From NCBI GenBank assembly GCA_032158295.1, contig CM063247.1:8188675-8252674 (forward strand): a stretch of DNA of 64,000 nucleotides, in the 5' to 3' direction. A model generated the notes under the pieces. It saw only the letters and a program-made list of their open reading frames with translations. It did not search any database and was not told where the DNA came from. Origin of the DNA: Pycnopodia helianthoides. Lineage: Eukaryota > Echinodermata > Asteroidea > Forcipulatida > Asteriidae. Shown in pieces: positions 37,301 to 46,000 of the stretch. The translations under genes and the position numbers were made by a program. Position 1 is the first letter of the stretch. Each line of letters starts with the position of its first letter.

Positions 37301-38505
37301 CTGTAATGTTCCTTTAAATGGTAATGCAATGGGGTTTCTTAAACGAAAGTGCTGCATCTTGCCAGGAGTCTCAAGTTACTCTTGTTTGGAGCTCTCTAAT
37401 TCCTCTCTGTGGTTACAAATAACAGGCTCTCATAGACTTAATAAGACTCAAACGAATTGTCTCGTTGTCAGCAGCACCATATCAAGTTAACTTGTTTTTA
37501 TTCATGGTTTGTATTTTGTATGTTAATTCTGTGTTATCATTTTAATGGCCTTTGACTCTGTGCATTTTATTTAATTTTTTTAGATCTTTGAGGCAAATAT
37601 CTCTTTAGTTCTGATACCTCTTAATTTCTATTGCCAAATTCATTGCTGAGGTAACCAGTGTTTTGATTTCTTCCCCAGGTGCCTCCCATGACAGACTACA
37701 GTATGGCAAACCGCACCTACCGCTATTCCTCGGATAGCCCATTGTACCCATTTGGGTACGGCCTATCCTACACCCAATTCAAGTACATTGCCTTGACCCT
37801 AATCCCGGGAACCATTGGTCCATGTGACGATGTGACAGTCGAGGTCACTCTGATGAATATTGGCAAATGTGATGCTGATGAGGTAATGACATCAACCCCC
37901 CTCTTTCTGTGATCTGCCATTTTTGATATTTGATAATTGTTGTATCCAGTAAAACAGTTTGAGTAATATTCTAGGTAGTCGTTTTTAATCTTTTCACCTG
38001 AAGCCAACTAGACCATTCTGTTTCAGATCGAAATATGCAGTTGTTACACCATCCTGGCCCAATACATTTGCACTGCTTAACACAACAATGCATTTGAGAT
38101 TATAATGGTCACCATTATTCACTTATAACTATTGGCACAATTTTGTTGCGCTATCTGTGTAGAGATAATTTTTGATGATTCCTTTTTTCTTTTCAGACGA
38201 TTCAAGTCTACATACAGTGGCATAACTCCTCAGTAGTCACACCCAAGCTGCAGCTCGCTGCTTTTGCACGCGGGAAAACAACCGTGAAGAACCAAATGAC
38301 AATTCAACTGGCCATTCCAGCCCGTGTGAGGGCAGTATACCAAGACGGCCTGGTGCTTCAACCTGGCCTGTTTACTGTGTACGCCGGTGGTCAACAGCCA
38401 GGACAAAAACGACAAGTCGGCTCCAATGTGCTCAGTAAATCCTTCAAAGTGGAAGGACCAGTGACTTCTTTTTCCAAGTGTACTTCAAATGTTTTTGGTG
38501 AATAG
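28310..38505 (+). CDS. GH3 gene B: secreted glycoside hydrolase family 3 protein (beta-xylosidase-like), 10 exons, 759 aa
   Basis: Exons: 28310-28647, 30325-30484, 30992-31162, 32591-32682, 33131-33605, 35143-35365, 35780-35869, 36665-36882, 37679-37882, 38197-38505 (stop included). Intact frame. Signal peptide about residues 1-30 (hydrophobic LPFFFWCSNFILLLSAVSS), then AFPFKNASLSWEERLDDLV. The N-terminal GH3 domain has GGLSCFSPVVNIMRHPLWGR, ETYGEDPF, AGCKHFDVHSGPED and GFQGYVVSDQ; Asp284 is the predicted nucleophile. The C-terminal domain has IVVCLGTG and VVLLLFNAGPLD, then YPFGYGLSYT and a fibronectin-III-like domain ending YAGGQQPGQKR. Seven exons equal those of gene A in length, exon 8 is 9 nt longer and the first and last differ, while all junction phases agree, so the genes are tandem duplicates. 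The two diverge most in the signal peptide and final residues. The substrate is not determinable; the plant-type xylosidase layout favours pentosides. Confidence 0.93.
29074..29800 (+). pseudogene. CR1/L2-like LINE ORF2 C-terminal fragment, decayed, in GH3-B intron 1
   Basis: Translation in shifting frames gives pieces of the conserved C-terminus of CR1/L2-type reverse transcriptases: GFLILRPNLRKCPPSIK (about 29,078-29,129), RPHFEYASSVWNP (about 29,246-29,284), SVTLMLSHLQWQSLHERCAR (about 29,334-29,394) and GLVAIP. A poly-C run at 29,281-29,290 and stops break the frame. The fragment ends near a (GAT)n tract at about 29,793. It is clearly dead and unrelated to the younger LINE in gene A. Confidence 0.75.
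29130..29207. mobile_element. 78-bp hairpin element inserted in the LINE fragment, 8-bp TSD
   Basis: The left arm TACTCCTAGAACTATGA and the rest through GTTCCGC pairs with the right arm GCGGAACAAACGTCATAG and following bases; the arms are ~29-33 bp around a ~13-nt loop. It is flanked by the direct repeat CCATCAAG (29,122-29,129 and 29,208-29,215). Removing the insert and one repeat restores a continuous LINE frame across the site, which is independent support for the duplication. An 8-bp duplication fits hAT-type insertion. Confidence 0.85.
30103..30230. mobile_element. Small inverted-repeat element at the end of GH3-B intron 1
   Basis: The left end CACAAAGAGCTAGATTGATC and the right end (reverse complement) CACAAAGCACCAGGAATCTT are imperfect inverted repeats 128 bp apart, ending about 95 bp before exon 2. 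A related word (AGCTAAGATTAATCTTAAGA) occurs near 33,977 in intron 5. Confidence 0.5.
31567..31710. mobile_element. Foldback element in GH3-B intron 3
   Basis: Two imperfect arms meet near 31,625. The left arm includes GTAGCATTTCTGTTGTCCCA followed by TATCCAA; the right arm includes TTGGATATGGGACACAGAAG followed by CGCTAC. Pairing extends outward to TTATTACAC/TGTGTGATAA. It is non-coding and of MITE type. Confidence 0.65.
31801..31927 (+). mobile_element. tRNA-derived SINE-like element (Asn-type anticodon)
   Basis: A tRNA-like core at 31,841-31,913 has A box TAGCTCAGTTGGTAGAGC and B box GGTTCAAATCC. The acceptor stem GGCTAGA/TCTAGTC and D stem GCTC/GAGC pair. The anticodon stem is CCGG/CCGG with loop ATGTTAA, giving anticodon GTT (Asn). 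The T stem has a mismatch and there is no encoded CCA. The core sits between inverted GAACAAAG and CTTTGTTC ends and recurs in rearranged form at 54,717-54,885, so it is read as a SINE or tRNA-containing MITE, not a functional tRNA gene. Confidence 0.75.
34245..34441. mobile_element. MITE family G (GGGCCCAATTTCATAG ends), copy 1
   Basis: The left end GGGCCCAAATTCATAGCTCT and the right end (reverse complement) GGGCCCAATTTCATAGAGCT are terminal inverted repeats 197 bp apart in GH3-B intron 5. A second copy is at 53,918-54,103. I recall similar ends from echinoderm genomes, which I cannot verify here. Confidence 0.8.
34523..35082. mobile_element. Large foldback element in GH3-B intron 5
   Basis: The left arm (34,523-34,718) and right arm (34,898-35,082) are reverse complements with small indels, joined by a ~180-nt spacer. 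The arms start ATGCGCCGTATTTTT and contain CGCGTGAGGGCGCTCTCAAA, CTTCCGGGGGTATAACTTA, TTCTGTCACTTCTGTGCGC and TTCTAGAATCTAAGG before TAACGGCTCCTTTAAAG. No coding frame. The element ends 60 bp before exon 6. Confidence 0.9.
36928..37320 (+). mobile_element. TTAA-flanked MITE family T, subfamily 2, copy 1 (GH3-B intron 8)
   Basis: About 393 bp with ends AAGGAACATTACAGAAATGG and, on the right, ATTCTGTAATGTTCCTT. It is closely similar along its length, in opposite orientation, to 47,396-47,782 and 49,425-49,806 in the DUF4773 gene. The flanks contain a ~28-bp direct repeat including AATGCAATGGGGTTTCTT (about 36,910 and 37,324), longer than any normal target duplication. Confidence 0.85.
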
Positions 38506-38521
38506 GTGGCTTTGGACCGCA

Positions 38522-38769
38522 AGGTGGCAGCACAGATACAAGGTAAATAGACCTTTTCACAAATACTCAGTGCGAATGCGATAGCCGTGGAATGAGGTGC
38601 ATGCTGATCTAGCTAGTGACAAATTTTGTCGTTACCTAGACCAGCATGCACCTCATTCCACGGCTAAAGCATGCGTACCGAGTATTTGCGAAGTAGTCTA
38701 TACATCGTCTACACATTGTGTATGTGCACATTGCTGGGAACAATTTACCTGGTGAGTCTGCTGCCACCT
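38522..38769. mobile_element. Foldback element in the GH3-B 3' UTR region
   Basis: Outer arms AGGTGGCAGCA...GGTAAAT pair with ATTTACC...TGCTGCCACCT. Inner arms (about 38,549-38,700) pair over TAGACC..., AATACTC, TAGCCGTGGAATGAGGTGCA and TGCTG. It begins 16 bp after the stop codon, so it is probably transcribed as part of the GH3-B 3' UTR. Confidence 0.85.
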
Positions 38770-39178
38770 AACGTCCCCAAAATGTCAGGGGGAGCAAGGG
38801 GGAGTTTTTTTTATAGTACTTGATCCATGCCTTCCGGATACTACAGGCTTTGCTATATATATTTTTTTTTACAAATTTGCTTGTTGGTGCAACACTTGGT
38901 ATACAAACTAAATAGAAATGTATTTCGCTTTTGAGGATTGTGCCTTTTCAGAAAGTTAAACTTACTGAACATTTATAAAAAGATATGAAAAAGTCAAATA
39001 TTTGTGTGGGAAAAAAAGTATTATAAAGTTAATGAAAGTAGGAAGTAACCTAGGACAAAATTGTTTTCAGTCTGGATGGAAAAATATTTCTAGTTATAAT
39101 TTCTGATGTAATCAGATTATAATGTTTCCACTAGAAAGTGTTTGTTTGTTTGTTTGTTTATTTCCATTTGCACAACAT

Positions 39179-39184
39179 AAATAA
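39179..39184 (+). terminator. Candidate polyadenylation signal for GH3 gene B
   Basis: AATAAA about 675 bp after the GH3-B stop, followed by A-rich sequence. The call rests on the motif only; no earlier canonical hexamer was noticed. Confidence 0.35.
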
Positions 39185-39515
39185 AACAAAAGGTAGATAG
39201 GGACGTGTAGTGAAATAATCATTGTTATTATTGACAGTAAATTTATTCAGTAGAAATGGCGGTTACACTGAGAAGAGGTGAGACCAACCTGCAATGAATT
39301 ACCCACCCAGTCTGCTGGTAAATACTAGAGTCAGTTTGACAAGAAGATAACACAAATATAAAACAATTAAGTAATGATAATGTTATTACTACCTTTCACA
39401 CAGGAATCAAAACTAAGAAGAAAAATGTACATACAATGAGTGTAGATAGAAGTGAGGAAGTTCAAAATATATGATCGTAATCTATTACCATGCTTCATAT
39501 TCTGTGAGCTGTTAA

Positions 39516-39858
39516 AGGCAGTGTATACCTTTGGTAATTACTCTAGAAATACATTACAATAAAAACTTACTTGGTATGGAGCACCTGAATGCTGTTTGTA
39601 GTATAAAACATTGTAAGAAACCACTACCTCCGAAGTAAATGTAAGTTCTCACTAAAATATTTTAATCTGAGAAAGGCTCCCAGGCATTTGAAAGCACACA
39701 ATTCTATGTAACAAGGGCGTTTTTTCTTTCATTATTTTCTTGCAACTTTGTTGACCAATAGAGCCAAAATTTTCACAGGTTTGTTATTTTATGTATATGT
39801 TGGAATACACCAAGTGAGGATTCTAGTCTTTGACAATTACAAAAAGTATACCCTGCCT
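39516..39858 (+). mobile_element. TTAA-flanked MITE family T, copy 2
   Basis: TTAA immediately precedes AGGCAGTGTATACC and follows the matching inverted end (GTATACCCTGCCT). The interior carries family words such as TTTTCACAGGTTTGTTATTT and ATGTATATGTTGG. 343 bp, non-coding. Confidence 0.85.
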
Positions 39859-39911
39859 TTAAATCAAATGTTTCTTGGAAACACCTGCTATTTCATCTTT
39901 AAGGTAATTAA

Positions 39912-40258
39912 AGGGTGTGTACAACATTGGTAAGACTAAAAATATAAATGTTTACAGATTTGCAAACAACGTACATGGTATGAAGATGGTAATGGTGGAA
40001 AACTTCCCTTGAATTTTGTTTGCTTCAAATGCTATAGTTTTTGAGAAATTAGTAAAACATTTAGTTTTTATCACGGTGATAAAATCCGATGTTTGAAAAC
40101 AGTGAAAACATATAAAGGGGTCTTTTACTGTTTTCTTGTGTTTTCTTACTGATTCCGATTGAGCTTAAATTTTCACAGGTTTGTTATTTCATGGATATGT
40201 TGGTTTACACAAAGTGTGGATACTGGTATTTGACAATTACTAATGATGTACACATGCT
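39912..40258 (+). mobile_element. TTAA-flanked MITE family T, copy 3
   Basis: TTAA on both sides. Starts AGGGTGTGTACAACATTGGT and ends GATGTACACATGCT. Same interior words as copy 2, including TTTTCACAGGTTTGTTATTT and TATCACGGTGATAAAA. Confidence 0.85.
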
Positions 40259-40417
40259 TTAAGAAGAGAACTGAGTATTTGTGGAACACAGGACGATCAT
40301 TTGTAAAGACAGCTCTCTCACTATAGGATTGTTTTCGAAGGGAGTGGGAAATCCATCACGACAGCATATTTTTTAAAGTAATGAATGGGGGTTTGTTATT
40401 TTCTTTTTGAACCTTAA

Positions 40418-40750
40418 AGCACATGTACAACATTGGTAATTGTCAAAGACCAGTATCTACACTGTATGTGACCCAACATATACATGAAATAACAAACATA
40501 TGAAAGTTGAAGCTCGATTGGTCATCGCAGTTACGAGAAAATAGTGAAAACCCTCTTTTATGTAAGCACTGTTTTCAAACATCGGATTTTATCACCGTGA
40601 TAAAGACTAGGTGTTTTGCTCATTTTCTAAAAACTATCAAGCAAAACTATTTCAGGGGCAGTTTTCCACCATGACCATCTTTTTACCATGTAACTTATGT
40701 GCAAATCTGAACATTTATATATCCAACCTTACCAATGTTGTACACACCCT
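40418..40750 (-). mobile_element. TTAA-flanked MITE family T, copy 4 (inverted)
   Basis: Bounded by TTAA on both sides (40,414-40,417 and 40,751-40,754). Reverse-complement orientation relative to copies 2 and 3: it contains TTTTATCACCGTGATAAA and begins with AGCACATGTACAACATTGGT. Confidence 0.85.
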
Positions 40751-40907
40751 TTAATAAGTGATACGTGGCAGACTACCCCTAAAAATGCCAATAGATAAGT
40801 TAAAGAGATAATGCCTGTTTACAAGTACATGTATGTTTTGACAGTGTTTTTGTGCAATATAACTCAACAATATTAGTACAAAAAACAGTTTTGAACATAG
40901 GTCTTAA

Positions 40908-41243
40908 AGGCCCTGTACACTATTGGTAAGATCGAAAAACACAATGTTCACAGATGCACACATAACTTACATGATTTAAAGTAAGTAATGGTAAAAAGGG
41001 TTCCTTAAAATATTTCTGCCTAAAATGCTGTCGTTTCTGAGAAACGAGTAAAACAATAGTAATTATCGCGCGCGATAATTTAAAAAAACCCAGAAAACAC
41101 ATAAGATCTCTTTTCACTATTTTCTCGTGACCTCGATGACCAATTGAGCTCAAACTTTCACAGGTTTGTTTGTTCATGCATATGTTGAATCCCACAAAAT
41201 GTGGACACTGATTTTGAGCTGTTACCAAAAGTGTACAATACCT
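40908..41243 (+). mobile_element. TTAA-flanked MITE family T, copy 5
   Basis: TTAA on both sides. Starts AGGCCCTGTACACTATTGGT and ends GTGTACAATACCT. The interior has a dyad ATTATCGCGCGCGATAAT and the family phrase CTTTCACAGGTTTGT. Confidence 0.85.
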
Positions 41244-42340
41244 TTAAAGATAGTCGAAACATTGCAATATTCACAAAGCATGGAATATATTTAACAGAAA
41301 TGTATGAATATTGTTCCTGGCAGTGTAGATGGGAAGTCCAACAGGTCTACCCATCCTCAGATGTGCCGAGTTCAAGCTATACTTTTAGTTTTAAATGATA
41401 CTGAGTGGGTTGCTACAAAATTAACAGTTTTGGCAGGACCTACAAATTATGCGAGATCCACAGTTACCGAAAATGGGTAGTAAATATTAATTAAGTGAAG
41501 TTTTAAATATATTTCTTTACGAAGTGTAAAAGTGTAAGTGTAAAAACAAATACATTGTCAGCGTGTGTAAATGGAAAAAATGTGTTTTTAAAACATTGAC
41601 ATTATAACATTAAAGCTGATAAAATGTAACATTTTGCGCTGGTAATTGATAATCTAAAAAGTCAAAATTTCAAATGGGGGGGGGCGGGGCACGTGCCCCA
41701 TATAGTTACGCCATAGCCTTGACCAAGGCGTTGGAGATTAATTTGGTCTTCATTTATTTATTTGTTTTCTTTGCGCCGCACAACGGCCGCCCCGAGCTAG
41801 CGTGCCTTGTTTGCGTGTCACTGCACTGCATGCACTAGTATTGTCAGTACAGTATTGTCACTGCACTGCATGCAGTATACAGTATTGTCTGCTATGCGCT
41901 CGCTCTGTGTGTGCGTACGTGTATGCTGCGTGACGGCCTCCGCATGCGGACAGTAATACGAGTGCGGATGACCTGCGCACAGTAGTAGTACGGGCGTCGT
42001 GCTATGTGTGATACACACATTACGCACAGTGCTGTGTATAGGCAACGGGTGGGTTTTACGGCGTCTTTTTCAGGGTGAAAACTGCAACTGCCTTGAGCAA
42101 GGTTAGTTACACCACTGCGTGAGGGAAGTAAAGTTGACTGAACCAGGATACGTGTTTAAAGCAGCCAGCAGGCAGCGTAAAATGATCCTTGTGGTCGCGG
42201 TCATGTTCCATCTGGTTCTCGGTAACAGTTTGGGTTACGTTCGTTATGACCTCGGAGAACTTGCTATTACACTGATGTATATAGACCTAAAAATAACAAT
42301 AAATTAATCGAAATATATGTGTTTAAAAGTAAATATAAAA
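41244..42340. other. Gene-free spacer
   Basis: No gene supported. It contains a poly-G/GGGGCACGTGCCCC palindrome near 41,676-41,700, two short direct repeats of GTCACTGCACTGCATGCA (about 41,817 and 41,859), and a short frame at 42,182 that could encode a signal-like MILVVAVMFHLVLG before a GT, with no downstream support. Confidence 0.4.
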
Positions 42341-42344
42341 ACAT

Positions 42345-42395
42345 CAGTCTCCTGACGATGACTAGAGCAACCTAGTCGAAACGTTGAGACCAAAA
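42345..42395 (+). other. Hairpin with hammerhead-like core words
   Basis: Read in order: GTCTC, CTGACGA, a stem GACTAG/CTAGTC around AGCAAC, GAAAC, then GAGAC, which can close with the first GTCTC. CTGANGA-stem-GAAAC is the arrangement of conserved bases around stem II of hammerhead ribozymes, as known in Penelope-like elements. However, an extra T follows CTGACGA, and a third stem with cleavage site could not be found. It is annotated as a structured repeat motif only. Confidence 0.35.
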
Positions 42396-42909
42396 AGAAC
42401 TCACTCCGCGGCAGTGCAGTTAATTACGAGAAGTCCCCCCGATTCACTAAGCGAAAGTAGTAGTCCTGGCCGATTTCCTGCCTCCCGCCCAGGTAGCTTT
42501 TCAGAGAACTGAGAAGTCTCCCGAAATCCGAAAATCTACTCCGCGGTAGTATAGAACAAAATAGCAAGACAAGTTCTCTAAAAGAACAAAATCTACACAG
42601 CAAAGTAGATATACACATGGTGTTACCGCAATATACCGAATATACTTTAAAAACATCATTTCTAAAATGAGGTTGCGTTGACTTACATTATATTTAAAAA
42701 TGTTTATCATTAGCACACTCATTTTGGGGGGGGGGGCAATTAAAATGTCATATGCGAGACCTGGATTAGTTTTAGGAAGTTTGCCATAGTTTCTCTTTGT
42801 TTCTAAATTCTAGATCACTTCCTTGTTCCGAAGGATTCGATTACGGAACTGAAAACTGGAAATTCCAGCAGTCTTCAAAAAAATACTCATGACGTAAACA
42901 ACTCAGACA

Positions 42910-42917
42910 TATAAATA
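42910..42917 (+). promoter_or_regulatory. TATA box for the DUF4773 gene
   Basis: TATAAATA about 98 bp upstream of the start codon at 43,008, which would place transcription start near 42,940 and give a ~65-nt leader. This is the only clear TATA element found near any gene start in the window. Confidence 0.65.
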
Positions 42918-43007
42918 CGGCTACATAACCTGACTTGGATCTGACCAAAGTGAGCAGAAAGCAGTGGATTTCAACGAAACAAGTCCAGTGTCTGTGATTC
43001 AAGCACG

Positions 43008-46000
43008 ATGTCGTTGGTACCTGATGTGGTGACACTATTGGCCGTTGTGTTTTGTGTGCAGAGCGTTACTGCACTGCCGGCATTGCAGATACGGAAAGAT
43101 AATTCGGCAGTTCTGTTGATGCATCAGATTGGTAAAGTTTCTTTTTTCCCCCCCTTAATAACTGCAGTTCTATATGAAATAATATCCTTGTGTTTCGGAA
43201 GAAATGGAGCCCCTAAAAGATAAGTAAAAAAATAAATTAAAACAAAACTATCAGGTAAAAATATATTTTTCCAGATCGTTCCCTCGACATGAGTACTCAG
43301 TTCCTTCAAACTATTTGTGAAAATGAGCAAACTATAGGCTATTTACCTTGTCGCTTTGTTTCATTACCTGTCCCTGTATGGGCTCCGTGCAAAAGTCTTA
43401 AAATAATACAAGAAATAGTGGTAGAATATGATTCTTTACCTTGGCTCTGTTGACTCGTCGGGCAAAGTCCGAAGTGGCGCTTTTCTCCAAGTCGCGGATT
43501 TTGACATCAGACTTCACCCGATGATGGCCCAGAAGGAAATGACGCAGACCATTTTTTACTGGGAACAATATTCACGGCAAATTTTGTGACCGGGGAAAAG
43601 TCGCAGACATGAAACTTTACGTCAAATTTCACAACTATCTTTGGGGAAAGTTGTGATTTTTTCCCCATAAATATTGACTTCAATAGTTCAGGAGGTTGGT
43701 GTCCCTTCATAGTGTTAATGGGGTTAAATCGTAGAGGCGAAATTTGACGACAAAATTTGTGACTTGGAAAAAGGTCGGAGACATGAGAAATTTCGCGATT
43801 TGGGGGGAAAACCCGGTCGCAGACCCCTTCATGAAATTTGACGTCATTTTAGGTCGTGTGTGTCCATCCAGGGCCACCACAGCAAGTGCTTGTGCACAGG
43901 GAAAGTTGACGCGCATGCGTGTGTCTGTTGCGCAGTACCGGTAATGTATGGTGGCCCTGAAGGGACATAAAAATATATATGTTTACGTGAATATTTTACG
44001 TAAATATTTACGTATATATTTGCGATTTTGGGCACAATTCTTGAATATTTACGTAAACATTTACGTGAATATTCACAAATTGTGCATAAGCGCAAATATT
44101 TACGTGAATGATTGCGAATTTGGGCAAAAACTGTGAATACTTGTGTAAATATTCACGTGAATATATATGTTCGATGTCCCTTCGTAGCCGTCATAGTAAA
44201 TTTTCATTTTTTTTGGTCATAAGTTCCTGGAACTGAAGTATACGGCAGTATAAGGGTCACATCAACGCCCTATCGTCAAGATCACTCCGTAGCCTCCACC
44301 TCAAACGCACATTCTTTTTAATTTTTGACTGATAGATTGATCGGTTGATTGAATGATTGATTGGTTGGTTGATTGGTCTGTTGGTTGGTTGGTTGGTTGG
44401 TTGGTTGGTTGGTTGGTTGGTTGGTTGGTTGGTTGGTTGGTTGGTTGGTTGGTTGGTTGGTTGGTTGGTTGGTTGGTTGGTTGGTTGGTGGTGGTTGGTT
44501 GGTTGGTTGGTTGGTTGGTTGATTGATTGATTGATTGATACAGCAATGTGGATGTGTGGTCAAATGTGACAAAGTCTCTGACTATAATATTTAGATTCTT
44601 GGTCAGATATGAAAGCCGCAGTGTTAAAAAATAATATCTGGAAATAGCAATACTTCCAATACCTTCTGTGCGAGGTTTTAAAACAATCACACTCAAACAA
44701 GTATTTTAAAGAACTACGACAAGATGATAAACATTGTTCATACTTATTCCAGTAATAATTTAAGGGAAACTAGGCCTATGTTTCTGTGTTTCATAAAATG
44801 TCACCTCATACATGTTAGGTCAAAGGTAGTGGCTATATGCTGCTGTCAGTTAGACTGGGCTCACATAAACTGGAAATACATTGTTCAGATTCCATATTTC
44901 ACCTCGGAGTTCAACGCTGGCTGCTCATGTACCGTTGTTTACATCGAGCACTGGAAACAGAGATAAGGATGGATGCATTTTCTATATTTTTTTTTTAATG
45001 CCCTTATGCGGGATCATTTTTGTTGGGAAGACCGGCAACGAGACCGCTCTAAACTATAGGTCTCAAAAACTCGGCTAAGTCTCAAGTCAAAGTTGCTTTA
45101 TATCTTCATGAATCCAATAGATGGATACTTAAGGTATTGGCTTTCCTGATATGCAAAACACACATTGTTATTGGACAGTTTTGGAATAAACAATCATGTG
45201 TAGTGAAACTGCAACACAAGGAAGTAAGATCGCTGTTATGAGAAGTTCAAAATTGTCTGCACCATCCTTACTCAAACATGGTATTGTAGCCTCGTAACTA
45301 TTTATTGGTCAGTGGTATTTATTTGAATACGATCGTTATTTATCCTTCCCTGAACCTATAGTTACGTCTCAAGGCAAGGTTGCTTTATATCTTTATGATT
45401 CCAATAGATCATAATATTTTAGGTATTGACTTTCCTAATATGCAAAACACACATTGTGTCTTTCTGCTTCTCTTTCGTTATTGGAAAATTCTGGTATAAA
45501 AAAAATCATGTAGCGATATTGCGACACAAGGAAGTAAGATCACTGTTATGAGAAATTATAAATGATCACGTCCGCACCGTCCTTACTCAAACATGGTATC
45601 GGCCAACTTTTGACCAATCAGGTACAGCCTCGTAACTTCTCGGTCCGTGGTATTTGTTTGAATACGATCGTTCCTTATCCTTCTCTGAACCTAGGGCCGC
45701 TGGAATCCCATAGTACCATGGACTGGGAGAACTTGTTGAAGAGCATGCAATTGACTGACGCTTCTTCCTGTGTATGCTCAGATCAGACGTGTGGATGCTG
45801 TCAGCAAATTGAGATCAAGGAATTGGACATTAATTCCCAAGGTAGGCTTAAACATGAAAAAATTGCTTTGGGCCCAGAGAGCTGGATGTTTTTTTTTAAT
45901 ACAGATGATGCTTTGACTTATTTCGACATGTCTTACACGATATATCGCCCTTGCAGACTATTTTATGCCTTTGTTTTACTTAGCCTGGACCGCTTCTTAA

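Noticed and set aside
44301..44696. Minus-strand frame encoding (TNQP)n
   Set aside because: Translation of the TTGG microsatellite.
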